Assembly (NCBI GenBank): GCA_002753735.1
Contig: PEAN01000021.1
Span: forward strand, 1 to 40,470
From: Magnetococcales bacterium DCbin4
GTDB lineage: Bacteria > Pseudomonadota > Magnetococcia > Magnetococcales > UBA8363
Direction: 5' to 3'
Length of the DNA stretch: 40,470 nt
The translations under genes were made by a program, and so were the position numbers. The notes beneath the pieces are model-generated. The model did not search any database. It was not told where the DNA came from and was given only the letters and a program-made list of their open reading frames with translations. Below are positions 1-8,700 of the stretch, in pieces. Numbering within the stretch: the stretch's first letter is position 1; each line of letters starts with the position of its first letter.

Positions 1-156
1 GACTGGGCGCGCGACTTGGCGTGCGACTGGGCGCGCGACTGGGCGCGCGACTGGGCGCGCGACTGGGCGGGCGACTTGGCGCGCGACTTGGCGCGCTACT
101 TGGCGCGCGACTGGGCGCGCGACTGGGCGGGCGACTTGGCGCGCTACTTGGCGCGC
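1..156 (+). repeat. 12-bp tandem repeat, 13 units
   Basis: Thirteen consecutive 12-mers with consensus GACTGGGCGCGC occupy bases 1-156. Variants are GACTTGGCGCGC, GACTGGGCGGGC, TACTTGGCGCGC and one GACTTGGCGTGC. The array starts at or before the window edge. Each unit is four codons, so length changes keep the frame and alter only the number of DWAR/DLAR tetrapeptides. A second frame (R-L-G-A) is also open across the array. Confidence 0.95.
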
Positions 157-705
157 AAGTTACCAGATTCTGTAACCGAAAAGATCAATCTTCAAATGCT
201 TGCTTCTTTTCTTCAAAGTGAGCTTTTTTCGTCAGGTCGTTCAGGTACCCGAGCACTATTGGTTCAAAGTATTGAATCGATGACCCCCCTGAACCAAGAC
301 CCACTCTGGCCTGAAATCGAATTATTTCACCACGCTTGCCGTCTTTCTTATGATCAAGGTGGAGATGACGGGGAATTCAAGAAGGCGTTGGCCCACTACG
401 ATTCATTGCAACGCCCCGATCCCCTGTGGCGCGGCCTTGCCCGGCACGTCGCCCGGCAAAGCACGTCTGAAGATCGGGCGTTGTTGGAGGACCTTGCCCG
501 TCACCCCGAAAGGCGCGAGGGCCGTTTGAACTGGTGCCTGCGTGCCTATATTCGGGGTGATCTGGTGACCCCTGAAGGGGAGTGGCTGTTGCTGGATGAA
601 TTCCTGAATCGCTTCGGCGTCACATCACCCCCCTACCTGGAACCGATGCCCGATGAATTGTTTTGGGATCCGAAGAAGAAACGTATGTTGAATATGCCCG
701 ATTGA
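1..705 (+). CDS. Hypothetical protein with N-terminal (D-W/L-A-R)n repeats, 5' end outside window
   Basis: The reading frame is open from the first base and stops with TGA at 703-705, so the true start is probably to the left; a TTG at 16 is an internal possibility. The first ~52 codons are 13 tandem copies of a four-residue unit, D/Y-W/L-A-R/G/C, encoded by a 12-bp DNA repeat. After that comes a non-repetitive domain of ~180 residues rich in Leu, Arg, Trp and acidic residues, ending in a Lys/Arg-rich tail. No signal peptide or membrane segment is visible in the part present. I do not recognise the family. The next gene, an Rpn-type nuclease, starts 50 bp downstream on the same strand. It is probably a real gene because the non-repeat part is well-formed protein, but its function is unknown. 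Confidence 0.6.
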   Translation, partial: DWARDLACDWARDWARDWARDWAGDLARDLARYLARDWARDWAGDLARYLARKLPDSVTEKINLQMLASFLQSELFSSGRSGTRALLVQSIESMTPLNQDPLWPEIELFHHACRLSYDQGGDDGEFKKALAHYDSLQRPDPLWRGLARHVARQSTSEDRALLEDLARHPERREGRLNWCLRAYIRGDLVTPEGEWLLLDEFLNRFGVTSPPYLEPMPDELFWDPKKKRMLNMPD

Positions 706-754
706 CATGAGATTCTTGGACCTGGGAATCCCATGATCAGACGGAGCGGTTCCG

Positions 755-1747
755 GTGAAATTCATCGACCCTAAAATCGATTTTGCGTTCAAAAAAATAT
801 TCGGCAGCGAGGATGCCAGGGATATTTTGATCAGTTTTCTTGAAAGCCTGTTGGGTCTGGAAGGTGACCGGCGCATCGCCGAGGTGACGATTCTGGATCC
901 ATTTTTGGCACCCAAGATCAAAAACTTCAAATATTCCATACTCGATGTCACCTGCCGCGACCAGCGTGGCGTTTCCTACATTGTCGAAATGCAGGTGCAA
1001 AAGGCGGTCGCGTTTCTCAAAAGGATCCAATACAACGCCGCCAAAGCCTATGTCCATCAGATCGAAAAGGGTGAGGATTATCCCAGGCTCAATCAGGTGA
1101 TTGCCGTCACCATTACCGATTTTCCTCTTTTCAATGGTTTTGACCATTGCGTCTCCCGCCATGAATCCAGAGAAACCGTCACCGGACAACCTTTTCTTCA
1201 GGAAATCCTCCATTATTTCATTGAACTGCCCAAGTTCACGGTTCCCCTGGAGGAATTGACCCACGTCCTTGATCAATGGATCTACTTCATCAAGTTTGCC
1301 GGAACGCTGGAAGCCATTCCGGACAAAATCCGGGTCGAACCCATCCGCCATGCCTTTGAAAAAGCCAGGGTCGCCAACATGACCCCCGAGGAATATGAAC
1401 TCTACGAAAAGGCGGGCATGGCCATCGCGGATACCCAGGGGGCCGTCCAATGGGCACGGGAAGAAGGGATTCTGATCGGGGAACGTCGAGGTGAACAAAG
1501 GGGGATCCAGATCGGCGAACAAAGGGGGATCCAGATCGGCGAACAGAAAGGACGCCAGGAAGAAGCCGCATCCTTGCTCCTGAAACAAATCCGTCGCAAA
1601 TTGGGCCAGGTCCCCGGCTGGGTCACCGCCAAGGTAACCGCGGCAACCTTGTTCCACATCGAGGCATGGAGCGAAAATATTCTGTTTGCCAATACGTTCG
1701 AAGATGTGTTCTCCCTTGGCCCGAATGACCGGGACACGAACCCCTGA
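755..1747 (+). CDS. Rpn-family PD-(D/E)XK nuclease / putative transposase
   Basis: This 330-residue protein opens with MKFIDPKIDFAFKKIFG, the typical start of the Rpn/PDDEXK_2 family (recombination-promoting nucleases, often annotated as putative transposases). The nuclease core is visible as ILDV (D near residue 64) followed by IVEMQ (E near residue 77), matching the D...(E)xQ signature of the family. The C-terminal part is a charged helical region containing two exact 8-residue repeats, EQRGIQIG, and a basic tail. A GTG start at 755 is chosen because an ACGGAG-type ribosome site lies 8 bases upstream. The stop TGA overlaps an ATG of the next gene (TGATG). Family members cut DNA and have been linked to RecA-independent recombination; the biological target here is unknown. 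Confidence 0.85.
   Translation: MKFIDPKIDFAFKKIFGSEDARDILISFLESLLGLEGDRRIAEVTILDPFLAPKIKNFKYSILDVTCRDQRGVSYIVEMQVQKAVAFLKRIQYNAAKAYVHQIEKGEDYPRLNQVIAVTITDFPLFNGFDHCVSRHESRETVTGQPFLQEILHYFIELPKFTVPLEELTHVLDQWIYFIKFAGTLEAIPDKIRVEPIRHAFEKARVANMTPEEYELYEKAGMAIADTQGAVQWAREEGILIGERRGEQRGIQIGEQRGIQIGEQKGRQEEAASLLLKQIRRKLGQVPGWVTAKVTAATLFHIEAWSENILFANTFEDVFSLGPNDRDTNP
1497..1544 (+). repeat. Two exact 24-bp tandem repeats inside the Rpn gene
   Basis: The 24-mer beginning AAAGGGGGATCC occurs twice back to back (1497-1520 and 1521-1544). It encodes the repeated octapeptide EQRGIQIG, and a partial third copy (EQKG) follows. The copies are identical at the DNA level, suggesting recent duplication or slippage. 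Confidence 0.9.
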
Positions 1748-1791
1748 TGATTCAAGGATCATCTCGCCCCAGGTCATCATACGTGAAAATC

Positions 1792-3150
1792 ATGAAAACA
1801 ATGAACATATACGACCGGGTCGGGCGGCTTCTGGCCGGTATTCGGGAGGTTCGTTCATGGTGGCCGTTCATGGGCGCCCTGCTGGTGTTGTTGGCCGCAT
1901 GTTGGGCCTCGACTGGAACCCTGGCGCCTTATGCCACAACCCATCCGACGCCTTTGGAATTGCGCTGCGGCTATCTGGCCAATATTGATCATCTGGTTCA
2001 CTTCCAACCATTCCTGTTGTTCAAAGGGGCGCCGCCGGAGTTGTGGCAATCGTCCATTTTATTGCGGCGAATCCTTTATCCCGTTTTGGCGTGGCCTTTG
2101 GTGGCGCAACTGGGCTATGACATGGGTGGTTTGCTGACCAATATTCTATTGACCTTGGCCGGGATTTTGGTTTGGCTCCTCTTCATCCATCGTCAAGTGG
2201 GTCGAACGGGGGCGATCACTTCGGCCTGGTTGTTGGCGACCTATCCCGGCATTACCTATTGGGTCGGTTTGCCCTACAGCTATGCCGTGATTGTCCCTGC
2301 CATGTTGATCGCATGCGTTTTGTTGTGGAAGATGGCCCAAGAATCAGCGCCAATATCTCACATTGTTCTTTCTTGCTCTGGCATCGGCATTTTGTTGACC
2401 TCCTACGATGGTCTGATGCCCATTCTGGTGCCGGCGGTACTCTGGATCCTCTGGCGACGACGGTGGGTGCGTCGGATTCCCGTGGCCATGGTCGGGTTGA
2501 TTTGGCCCATGGGGCTGAACCTGGTGTTCCTGCACGGGGTATTGGGCGTCAATCTTTACAATTCAAACTCCCAAACGTACCGGATCATTTTGGAAAGTTG
2601 GTTGCACGCTTCGTTCTCCTGGCAGAATGGATGGGATCAACTGCTGGAATTGCCAACCCTGGCCGCCCATTTGTTTTTCTTCAGCAATTTTTTCTTTCTG
2701 CCGCTGGCATTCCTCTTTTTCGTGGTACTGATGAAAAAGTATGACGGGATGGGGTTGAACCTGGTTGAAGAAGGCATTCTGATTGCGACCGTGGTGTTCT
2801 TCCTGTTTTTGAACCTGGCTCCGGAATATCCGGGCTGGCAGATGCGGGGTACGTGGATCGCACGGATTTATCAACCGGTTTTTGTGGTGTTTGTGTTTTA
2901 TCTTTCACGGGGTTTGGGTCAAACGTTGGCAATTCAATCAGGCCGACGTCGGTGGGCGATTGCAATGGTCGGAGTGACGGTGATCGCAAATGGATGGATT
3001 GTCTTTGGGGGATTGCACGCCAGCCGGATCAGCGATTGGGCCTATCGTAATTTTTATCAGCATGGCGAACCGTTTCGCTATTCCTATAATTTGGAAAAAT
3101 ATGGCATCCGACCCTTGGGCTTCTGCCGACAACCCTCGGCTTCACCTTGA
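1792..3150 (+). CDS. Polytopic membrane protein, possible GT-C-type glycosyltransferase
   Basis: Roughly 450 residues with about ten hydrophobic segments, starting with one that contains FMGALLVLLAACWAS, separated by short basic loops such as WRRRWVRR. The loop after the first segment and the Trp/Tyr-rich external loops recall integral-membrane (GT-C or mannosyltransferase-like) proteins, but I see no certain catalytic motif, so the activity is a guess. The frame is open from an ATG at 1747 that overlaps the nuclease stop. I prefer the ATG at 1792 (or 1801) because the first 15 residues from 1747 are not membrane-protein-like. It ends 9 bp before the convergent FkbM gene. A role in surface glycan or lipid assembly would fit the nearby sugar genes. 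Confidence 0.7.
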   Translation: MKTMNIYDRVGRLLAGIREVRSWWPFMGALLVLLAACWASTGTLAPYATTHPTPLELRCGYLANIDHLVHFQPFLLFKGAPPELWQSSILLRRILYPVLAWPLVAQLGYDMGGLLTNILLTLAGILVWLLFIHRQVGRTGAITSAWLLATYPGITYWVGLPYSYAVIVPAMLIACVLLWKMAQESAPISHIVLSCSGIGILLTSYDGLMPILVPAVLWILWRRRWVRRIPVAMVGLIWPMGLNLVFLHGVLGVNLYNSNSQTYRIILESWLHASFSWQNGWDQLLELPTLAAHLFFFSNFFFLPLAFLFFVVLMKKYDGMGLNLVEEGILIATVVFFLFLNLAPEYPGWQMRGTWIARIYQPVFVVFVFYLSRGLGQTLAIQSGRRRWAIAMVGVTVIANGWIVFGGLHASRISDWAYRNFYQHGEPFRYSYNLEKYGIRPLGFCRQPSASP

Positions 3151-3159
3151 GCGATGGAT

Positions 3160-3924
3160 TCACGGGTGGGGCAGAAACAGGCAGTCCAGATAACCTTTTT
3201 TGTTCAATAGTTCCGACAGTTCGTCGGTCGTCACCGGGCGGATTCCCTTGCCATGGTGAATCCAGTGGGGATGGTAGTTCCATTCGGCCAATATCGCCAT
3301 GGTCGCCAAACTCCCCGGCTCATTGAGGGTGAGTTCCACGAACAGGGCGGGACGATACCGCTGAATCAACCGTTTCCCTCCCATCAACACCCTGTTTTCA
3401 GCCCCCTGGACATCAATTTTGATCAAACTGACCATGGGCCATCCACGCCGCTCCATAAGGGTGTCCAGGGTGACCAGGTCAATCGAAATTCCTGAGGTGG
3501 ACAGGCGATGATCGGCGGGATGATTCGGGTTGAGGTGTAAAAATCCCACCCCATCCTTTTCAGCAGCGGCGGCGCAAAGAAAATCAATCTGTTTGATACG
3601 GCGGTGTCGTGCCATGCGTCGTCGCAGACGCTCAAAATTGACCGGTTCCGGTTCAAGGGCCAGCACCCGGTTGGCATCCTGAACCCAGTTGGCAAAAATT
3701 GCGGTGAAAAAACCGATGTTGGCCCCGACATCGATGATCCAGCCGTTGGCCGCAACATACCTGCGCAGCACTTCCACGCCACGCGCCTCAAAGAAACTTT
3801 TATAAATAATATAACAAGTCTCAAAAAACCAACGCCCCGGCATGCTGGAAAGAAGTCCAGAACGGTTGATCGTGGCATGCAGCCATAACAAAATCCGTTG
3901 CACCAGAGGTAGTTTGTAGGGCAT
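3160..3924 (-). CDS. FkbM family SAM-dependent methyltransferase
   Basis: This 254-residue protein has the full set of FkbM motifs: the SAM-binding loop DVGANIG at residues 65-71, ALEPEPVNF at 89-97, a central acidic region, and LIKIDVQGAE at about 167-176, followed by a beta-strand with FVELTL. FkbM-type enzymes O-methylate sugars or polyketides using S-adenosylmethionine, often in surface-polysaccharide or glycolipid pathways. The N-terminal ~60 residues are basic and hydrophobic and might contact a membrane. It is downstream of and co-oriented with the DUF4276/AAA pair (38-bp gap), and convergent with the membrane protein to its left. The ribosome site before the ATG is weak. Confidence 0.88.
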   Translation of the reverse strand: MPYKLPLVQRILLWLHATINRSGLLSSMPGRWFFETCYIIYKSFFEARGVEVLRRYVAANGWIIDVGANIGFFTAIFANWVQDANRVLALEPEPVNFERLRRRMARHRRIKQIDFLCAAAAEKDGVGFLHLNPNHPADHRLSTSGISIDLVTLDTLMERRGWPMVSLIKIDVQGAENRVLMGGKRLIQRYRPALFVELTLNEPGSLATMAILAEWNYHPHWIHHGKGIRPVTTDELSELLNKKGYLDCLFLPHP

Positions 3925-3962
3925 TGATCTATCTTGTCGCGTTCAACGTTTCTTGTGGCGCA

Positions 3963-4571
3963 TCATGGAATCTTCATGCCGCCGGACAACACAAGAATCG
4001 TATTTACCAAACTTTTCAGTTCGGGACACTGACCAATCGCCACGGACAGATCACTTTCCCGTAAAATACGCCCGGCATCCCGTGGCTTGCTGTAATGTTG
4101 ACGACAGTGACCGGCAGCAAACAGCTGTTGGATCCGATGTGCAGGTGGGTTGTCGTGGTTCACCGATTCGGGAACCCCCTTCGGTGCCGATCGATTGTGT
4201 CCCGCCAATCGTTGGATGGCTGGCCAATAGGGGAGCAGCCAGGCTTCAAAATCATATTGGGCCGCATGGGGATGAAATCGGGGTTCGTTGGGAACCCATT
4301 GACGCATTTTGTGTTTTGCATCCGTAGCGTCTATGAATTCTGGGGGCTTGATTCCCGTATACACATCAGTCAAGGCGATCACATGGTCAGCACGTTGGCG
4401 AAACAGGGAGTTGACGATTCTCCTTAACTTGTCCTCTTTTGGAATACGACCATCATAGGGAAACGGGTCCAACGCAGGCATCCGTCCTTCCAGTTCCCGG
4501 TGCAGGAAAGATCGCAAATGTGGAATGAACACTTTTTCTGTTTTTCCTTCCACAATCAAAGCGATTCTCAT
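3963..4571 (-). CDS. DUF4276 family protein, Toprim-like (partner of AAA ATPase)
   Basis: A 202-residue protein. It begins MRIALIVEGKTEK, which resembles the first Toprim motif (hydrophobic strand then V-E-G, E8). It continues with VIALTDVYTG (D69, the position expected for the second acidic motif) and AQYDFEAWLL (D107, E109), the hallmark of DUF4276 proteins. The ATG at 4571 is preferred over an in-frame upstream one at 4601 because it overlaps the stop of the ATPase gene as ATGA, a sign of translational coupling. Toprim-like folds in such pairs act as metal-dependent nucleases; catalysis is inferred, not shown. The pairing recalls OLD-family and PARIS-type two-gene defence modules. Confidence 0.75.
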   Translation of the reverse strand: MRIALIVEGKTEKVFIPHLRSFLHRELEGRMPALDPFPYDGRIPKEDKLRRIVNSLFRQRADHVIALTDVYTGIKPPEFIDATDAKHKMRQWVPNEPRFHPHAAQYDFEAWLLPYWPAIQRLAGHNRSAPKGVPESVNHDNPPAHRIQQLFAAGHCRQHYSKPRDAGRILRESDLSVAIGQCPELKSLVNTILVLSGGMKIP

Positions 4572-5716
4572 GCCCGCCCACCCATGCGGCCCATGCGCCA
4601 AACCTCATCAAGACTGTATTCCTCAAGCCAACCTTCCAGGTCCATGGCGTCCCCCCATATGGCTTTTGCATAACCTTCCTCGTCCATATCCAATACCAAT
4701 ACTTCGTGCGGCTTCATAAAGCGGATCAGGCGGTCGGAATGGGTGGCGACAATGACCTGAGTTTCCCGTGCCGCTTCCCGCATCGTATCCGCCAGCAGAT
4801 TCAATAATTCCGGATGCAAACTGACCTCGGGTTCGTCTATCATGGTGATGGTGGAAAGATCAGGACTTTTCAACAAGGAGACCAGCCAGAGAAAACGCAG
4901 TGTTCCCTCTGATAATTGATGGATATGAAACGGATTCTTCCATGGTCGCTCCTTCCATGTCAAAGAAAGCATCCCCGCCGCCACCGGCGGAAAATTCATC
5001 GTTTCAAACCCGGGAAAAGCGGCTTTCATGGAATCCTCGATGACCTCGTAACGTTCCCGGTCACTCTCCCGCAGATAGTATAAAAAAGAAACCAGATCTT
5101 CCCCATTTGTCCCCGGAAAGGTCACGGGTCGCATCTGTTGCGGCAGTCTGATCGGCGAACGATGACCTACCTCAAGGACGTGGTATTGGGTGGCGGAACC
5201 GATGACACGCCGAAAATCCTCTGCAACCTTGAACATTTTTGGAACCTGCGCCAATGCCGATTCTTTCGGATCGTAAGTCCAATCGGGGCGGACCAGCGCT
5301 TTCTTTCCCGTATCATAATATTGAACAAAATTGTTGACCGTCTCCAAATGTTTGAAAGGTTGTCCATGTCCAGCAAGTCGTTGCGTCAATCGTTCCCGAT
5401 CAATCTGATACGTCTGCCCCTGAGTGGAGAGATGCAGTTCGTATTCGAGCGGTGAAGCACCAGGATCGTTCATTTTCGCTTCAAACGTCATACCTCCCAT
5501 CCAACCATGAGTATACAGGTTGGTTACGCCACCCAAATCATTCAAAGTCTTGTTCAAGGTTCCTGACGCAGATGCAGCCAGCAAAGACAGTGCATCCAAC
5601 ATGGAAGTCTTTCCGACGCCATTGGCCCCGATCATCACCGTCAAAGGTCGCATTTCAACAGCAACTTCTTGAAGGCGACGGACCCCACTGATTTTGATAC
5701 TCATTATCTTGTGCAT
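4568..5716 (-). CDS. AAA family ATPase (AAA_21/OLD-like, SMC-type ABC fold)
   Basis: A 382-residue single-domain ABC-type ATPase. Walker A is GANGVGKTS at residues 30-38, the signature-like LSEGTLR is at 268-274, Walker B is TMIDEPEVSLHP with D294/E295, and the H-loop is ATHS at 324-327. No Toprim domain follows the ATPase; that role appears to fall to the overlapping downstream DUF4276 gene. The order (ATPase then nuclease-like protein, with overlap) matches split OLD-type toxin or defence modules. The start is either the ATG at 5716 or the one at 5704 (MSIKIS); a GGA lies about 8 bases before the former. The gene begins only 37 bp after the adhesin stop on the same strand. Confidence 0.85.
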   Translation of the reverse strand: MHKIMSIKISGVRRLQEVAVEMRPLTVMIGANGVGKTSMLDALSLLAASASGTLNKTLNDLGGVTNLYTHGWMGGMTFEAKMNDPGASPLEYELHLSTQGQTYQIDRERLTQRLAGHGQPFKHLETVNNFVQYYDTGKKALVRPDWTYDPKESALAQVPKMFKVAEDFRRVIGSATQYHVLEVGHRSPIRLPQQMRPVTFPGTNGEDLVSFLYYLRESDRERYEVIEDSMKAAFPGFETMNFPPVAAGMLSLTWKERPWKNPFHIHQLSEGTLRFLWLVSLLKSPDLSTITMIDEPEVSLHPELLNLLADTMREAARETQVIVATHSDRLIRFMKPHEVLVLDMDEEGYAKAIWGDAMDLEGWLEEYSLDEVWRMGRMGGRA

Positions 5717-5753
5717 GATGTATCCGACGCCTGTTCTTACTGTACTCTGATTT

Positions 5754-8700
5754 TTATACCGGACCCGATGGATTGGTTTCGTTTTCCTGGCTCAAGGTGT
5801 TGGATTGGGTGGGCGTGACCACCATGTCAATGGTCTGGGGGGCGTCCTGGCCCGGGACGTTGACCTGCAATCTCAGTTCGACCGGGGCCGATCCTTCAGG
5901 TGGCGTTCCCGAAACCCGCATCGAAACCATGTCCACACGCAGCCATGAAGGCAACGGTTCCCCACCTTTGGTCCCTACTGAAAGGATACTACCCTTGGGA
6001 ACCAATGTCGTTAAATCGGAGATGAAACGGGTGTCCGCCTTGACCGGCAACGTCAACGGCAGGCCACTCAAAATCGGCGCGACCCCGCCCTCGATCCCAA
6101 ACGTCGGGCGGACCGTCGGCGTCGTCGGAAGCTGAACCGGAGGGACTGCCCGTGCCGCCGCCAATGAGCTGCCTGCACTGGCTAAAGTGACTGCGGTGGT
6201 GGTGTTGTTGCCCGTCGCTACCGCCGAAGTGGCACCACCCGCCTGCCGGGCGTACTGCTCAGGATCAGGGACGCTCGCGGTCGTCAAATAACCATGTCCC
6301 GATTCGGTCACCCCTGCGGGGGGATATTGATCATACCAGGTTTCCAAACGTCGGAAGGTGTAGATCAAACCGCCCAGCCGATCCACCAGTTCCGGGTTGT
6401 CATCATAGATCAACCACCTTCCATTGGGCGCCCGCACTCCATCGACACCCGCCTGATTGTAAAACGCATTGGTCGCCGCCAGAACCACCGCCTGGGAATC
6501 GCTGCCATTGCCCGTCACCTGTCGCACCGTCGTCAGATCAGCCCCGGTCCGCACCCACACCCGGCCACCCGCAGTGATGCCACTGGTCCCTCCTACCGAA
6601 TCAATCCAGAGACTGCCCGTGTCATAATAACTCAAATCGGTCCCCGCCACGCCGGAGAGCTTGTTGACATGATTGTTCCGGGTCAGCTTGGCCGATCCCC
6701 CCGCAACCAGTTTCAAGGTATCGCCACTGACCACCGCCGATCCATTCTCGCTGATGCTCCCTGAGGTCGAGGTCAACACCACGCCGCCGCCGTTGGTCGC
6801 AATCCCCGTCAGATCACCCACCGTATCCAGGGCATAATCCCCTTTGTCGGTAAACGATACCCCCGCCCCCCCATCGGTGACCCTGACCGCAAGAAGACCA
6901 ATATCATTGGCCTCTTCCAGGGTGACCGCTTTCAAGGCGGCAATCCGCAATCCCTTGGTGGCCGCAGTCGTGATGACCGATCCCGAATCCTGGCGCAACG
7001 TTCCCGGAACCGTCAACAGGAGATCCCCGGCAACCGAAGTCAATCCCACACTTTTCCCCGCCGCATCGGAACCATCAACGGTCGTTACACTGCCGATCAC
7101 CAGGTCACTGCCATCAACTACGGTGAACGTACTTCCCGCACGTCCCGCAATCGTCCCAATGGCATTGGTTGTCCGGTCGAGGGTGATGCCCCCTCCCGCC
7201 GTCGCCCGCACCGAGGTCGCATTCAACCGGCCCGCAGTCCGTTGCGTAATCGTATGGTCCGAGCCATCACCCGCCAACAAGGTTACGGTCTTGCCCGTCA
7301 CATCGGCGGTCAGGTTTTGGCTGCCGGAAACCTTGAAACTGATATCACCCTGTCCCGCATTGATCCCCTGACCCACCGTCAGGTCACCCGCTGCCACCGT
7401 CAGGACGATGGGGGCATTGACCGTACTGATACCCGATTTGCCTGACACTGTACGATCCAGGGATGATGCGCTGTTCTTTGCGAGGATCGTTCCCAGCGTT
7501 GCGTTGCCCGATGATTGCCGCAACCATTGCCCACCGACCGAATCGGTTGCCAAGGTGTTGACACCACTGAGTTCAATGGGGTTCGCATCATTGCCCAGGT
7601 AGGAATCGACGAGCAACAGCACATCACCTCCCGTCTTGATTTCCGTTCCCGTGCCCGCCTTGCTGGTGGTTGTCAATGTATTGCCGACCACCAACTGAAT
7701 CGTACCAGTGCTGCTTCCAAGGGTTGCAGAATTGTCAATCACCATGTCGCCCGCATTCCCCGATCCCGAAGAACGCAAATCGATATAACCGCTGCCATGT
7801 GCCGTGATGTTCTGGGCAATCGTCAGGTCACCCCCCTGGGTCGTCAGGGTGATGTTGTTATTGTTGGCCGTCGTGGACAAACCGTTCAGTTCGGTCGCCT
7901 GGCCATTCGCAACCGTCGCCTGGCCGGTTGCCGATACCGCATGATCCAGAGTGCTGGCACTGTTCTGGACCGTAACCCGTCCAACCTCCAGATTACTTGT
8001 GCTCCCCAGTTTGCGTAACCACAGATCTCCCCCGGAACCGTTGCTCAGAGTACGGGCCGCCACCCTGGAAACATTACCCAGTTCCATCCGATGGGTATCG
8101 GTCCCGATGTTCAGGCCCGCTTCCAGCAGTACCTCACCCGTCGTCATGATGTCGGTCGTCGTGCCGTTTTGGCTGTCGGTGGTCAGGGCATTGCCCACCA
8201 CCATCTGTACCGTGCCGCTCGAACTCGATACCGTCGCCCCATTCTTGAGGGTCACATCACCCAGATTGCCCGTATTGGCGGTCCGTATGTCCACAATACC
8301 GCTGCCATGCGCAGTCACATTCTGGGAAACGGTCAGGTCCCCCCCCTGAGTGGTCAAGGTGATGTTGCCATTATTGGCGGTCGTCGAAAGTCCTTTGAGG
8401 GTGGCCACCTTGCCGTTGGCAACCGTGATTTGACCCGTGGCCGACAGCGCACGGTCCAGGTAACTTTCACTGTTGATCGCCGTCACCGTCCCCAATTCCA
8501 GATCGCTCGCATTGCCCAATTTGCGCAACCACAAATGGCTGCCCGCTCCATTATCGAGCGTCCGGGCCGCAAGCAACGGGACAAGGCCCAGTTCGATGCG
8601 GTTGGCATCGGTCCCGATGCTCAAACCCGCTTCCAGCAGAATGCTGCCGCTCGTGGACAATTCCGTGGTGGTCCCGTTGGTGCTGTCGGTCGTCATCGTG

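Noticed and set aside
1-156. The left-edge repeats as a CRISPR array
   Set aside because: Units are 12 bp, contiguous without spacers and keep an open reading frame; they are a coding tandem repeat.
737-1780. A 347-codon minus-strand frame antisense to the Rpn gene
   Set aside because: The plus-strand frame has clear family motifs and a ribosome site; the antisense product is rich in Gly/Phe/Asp without recognisable motifs.
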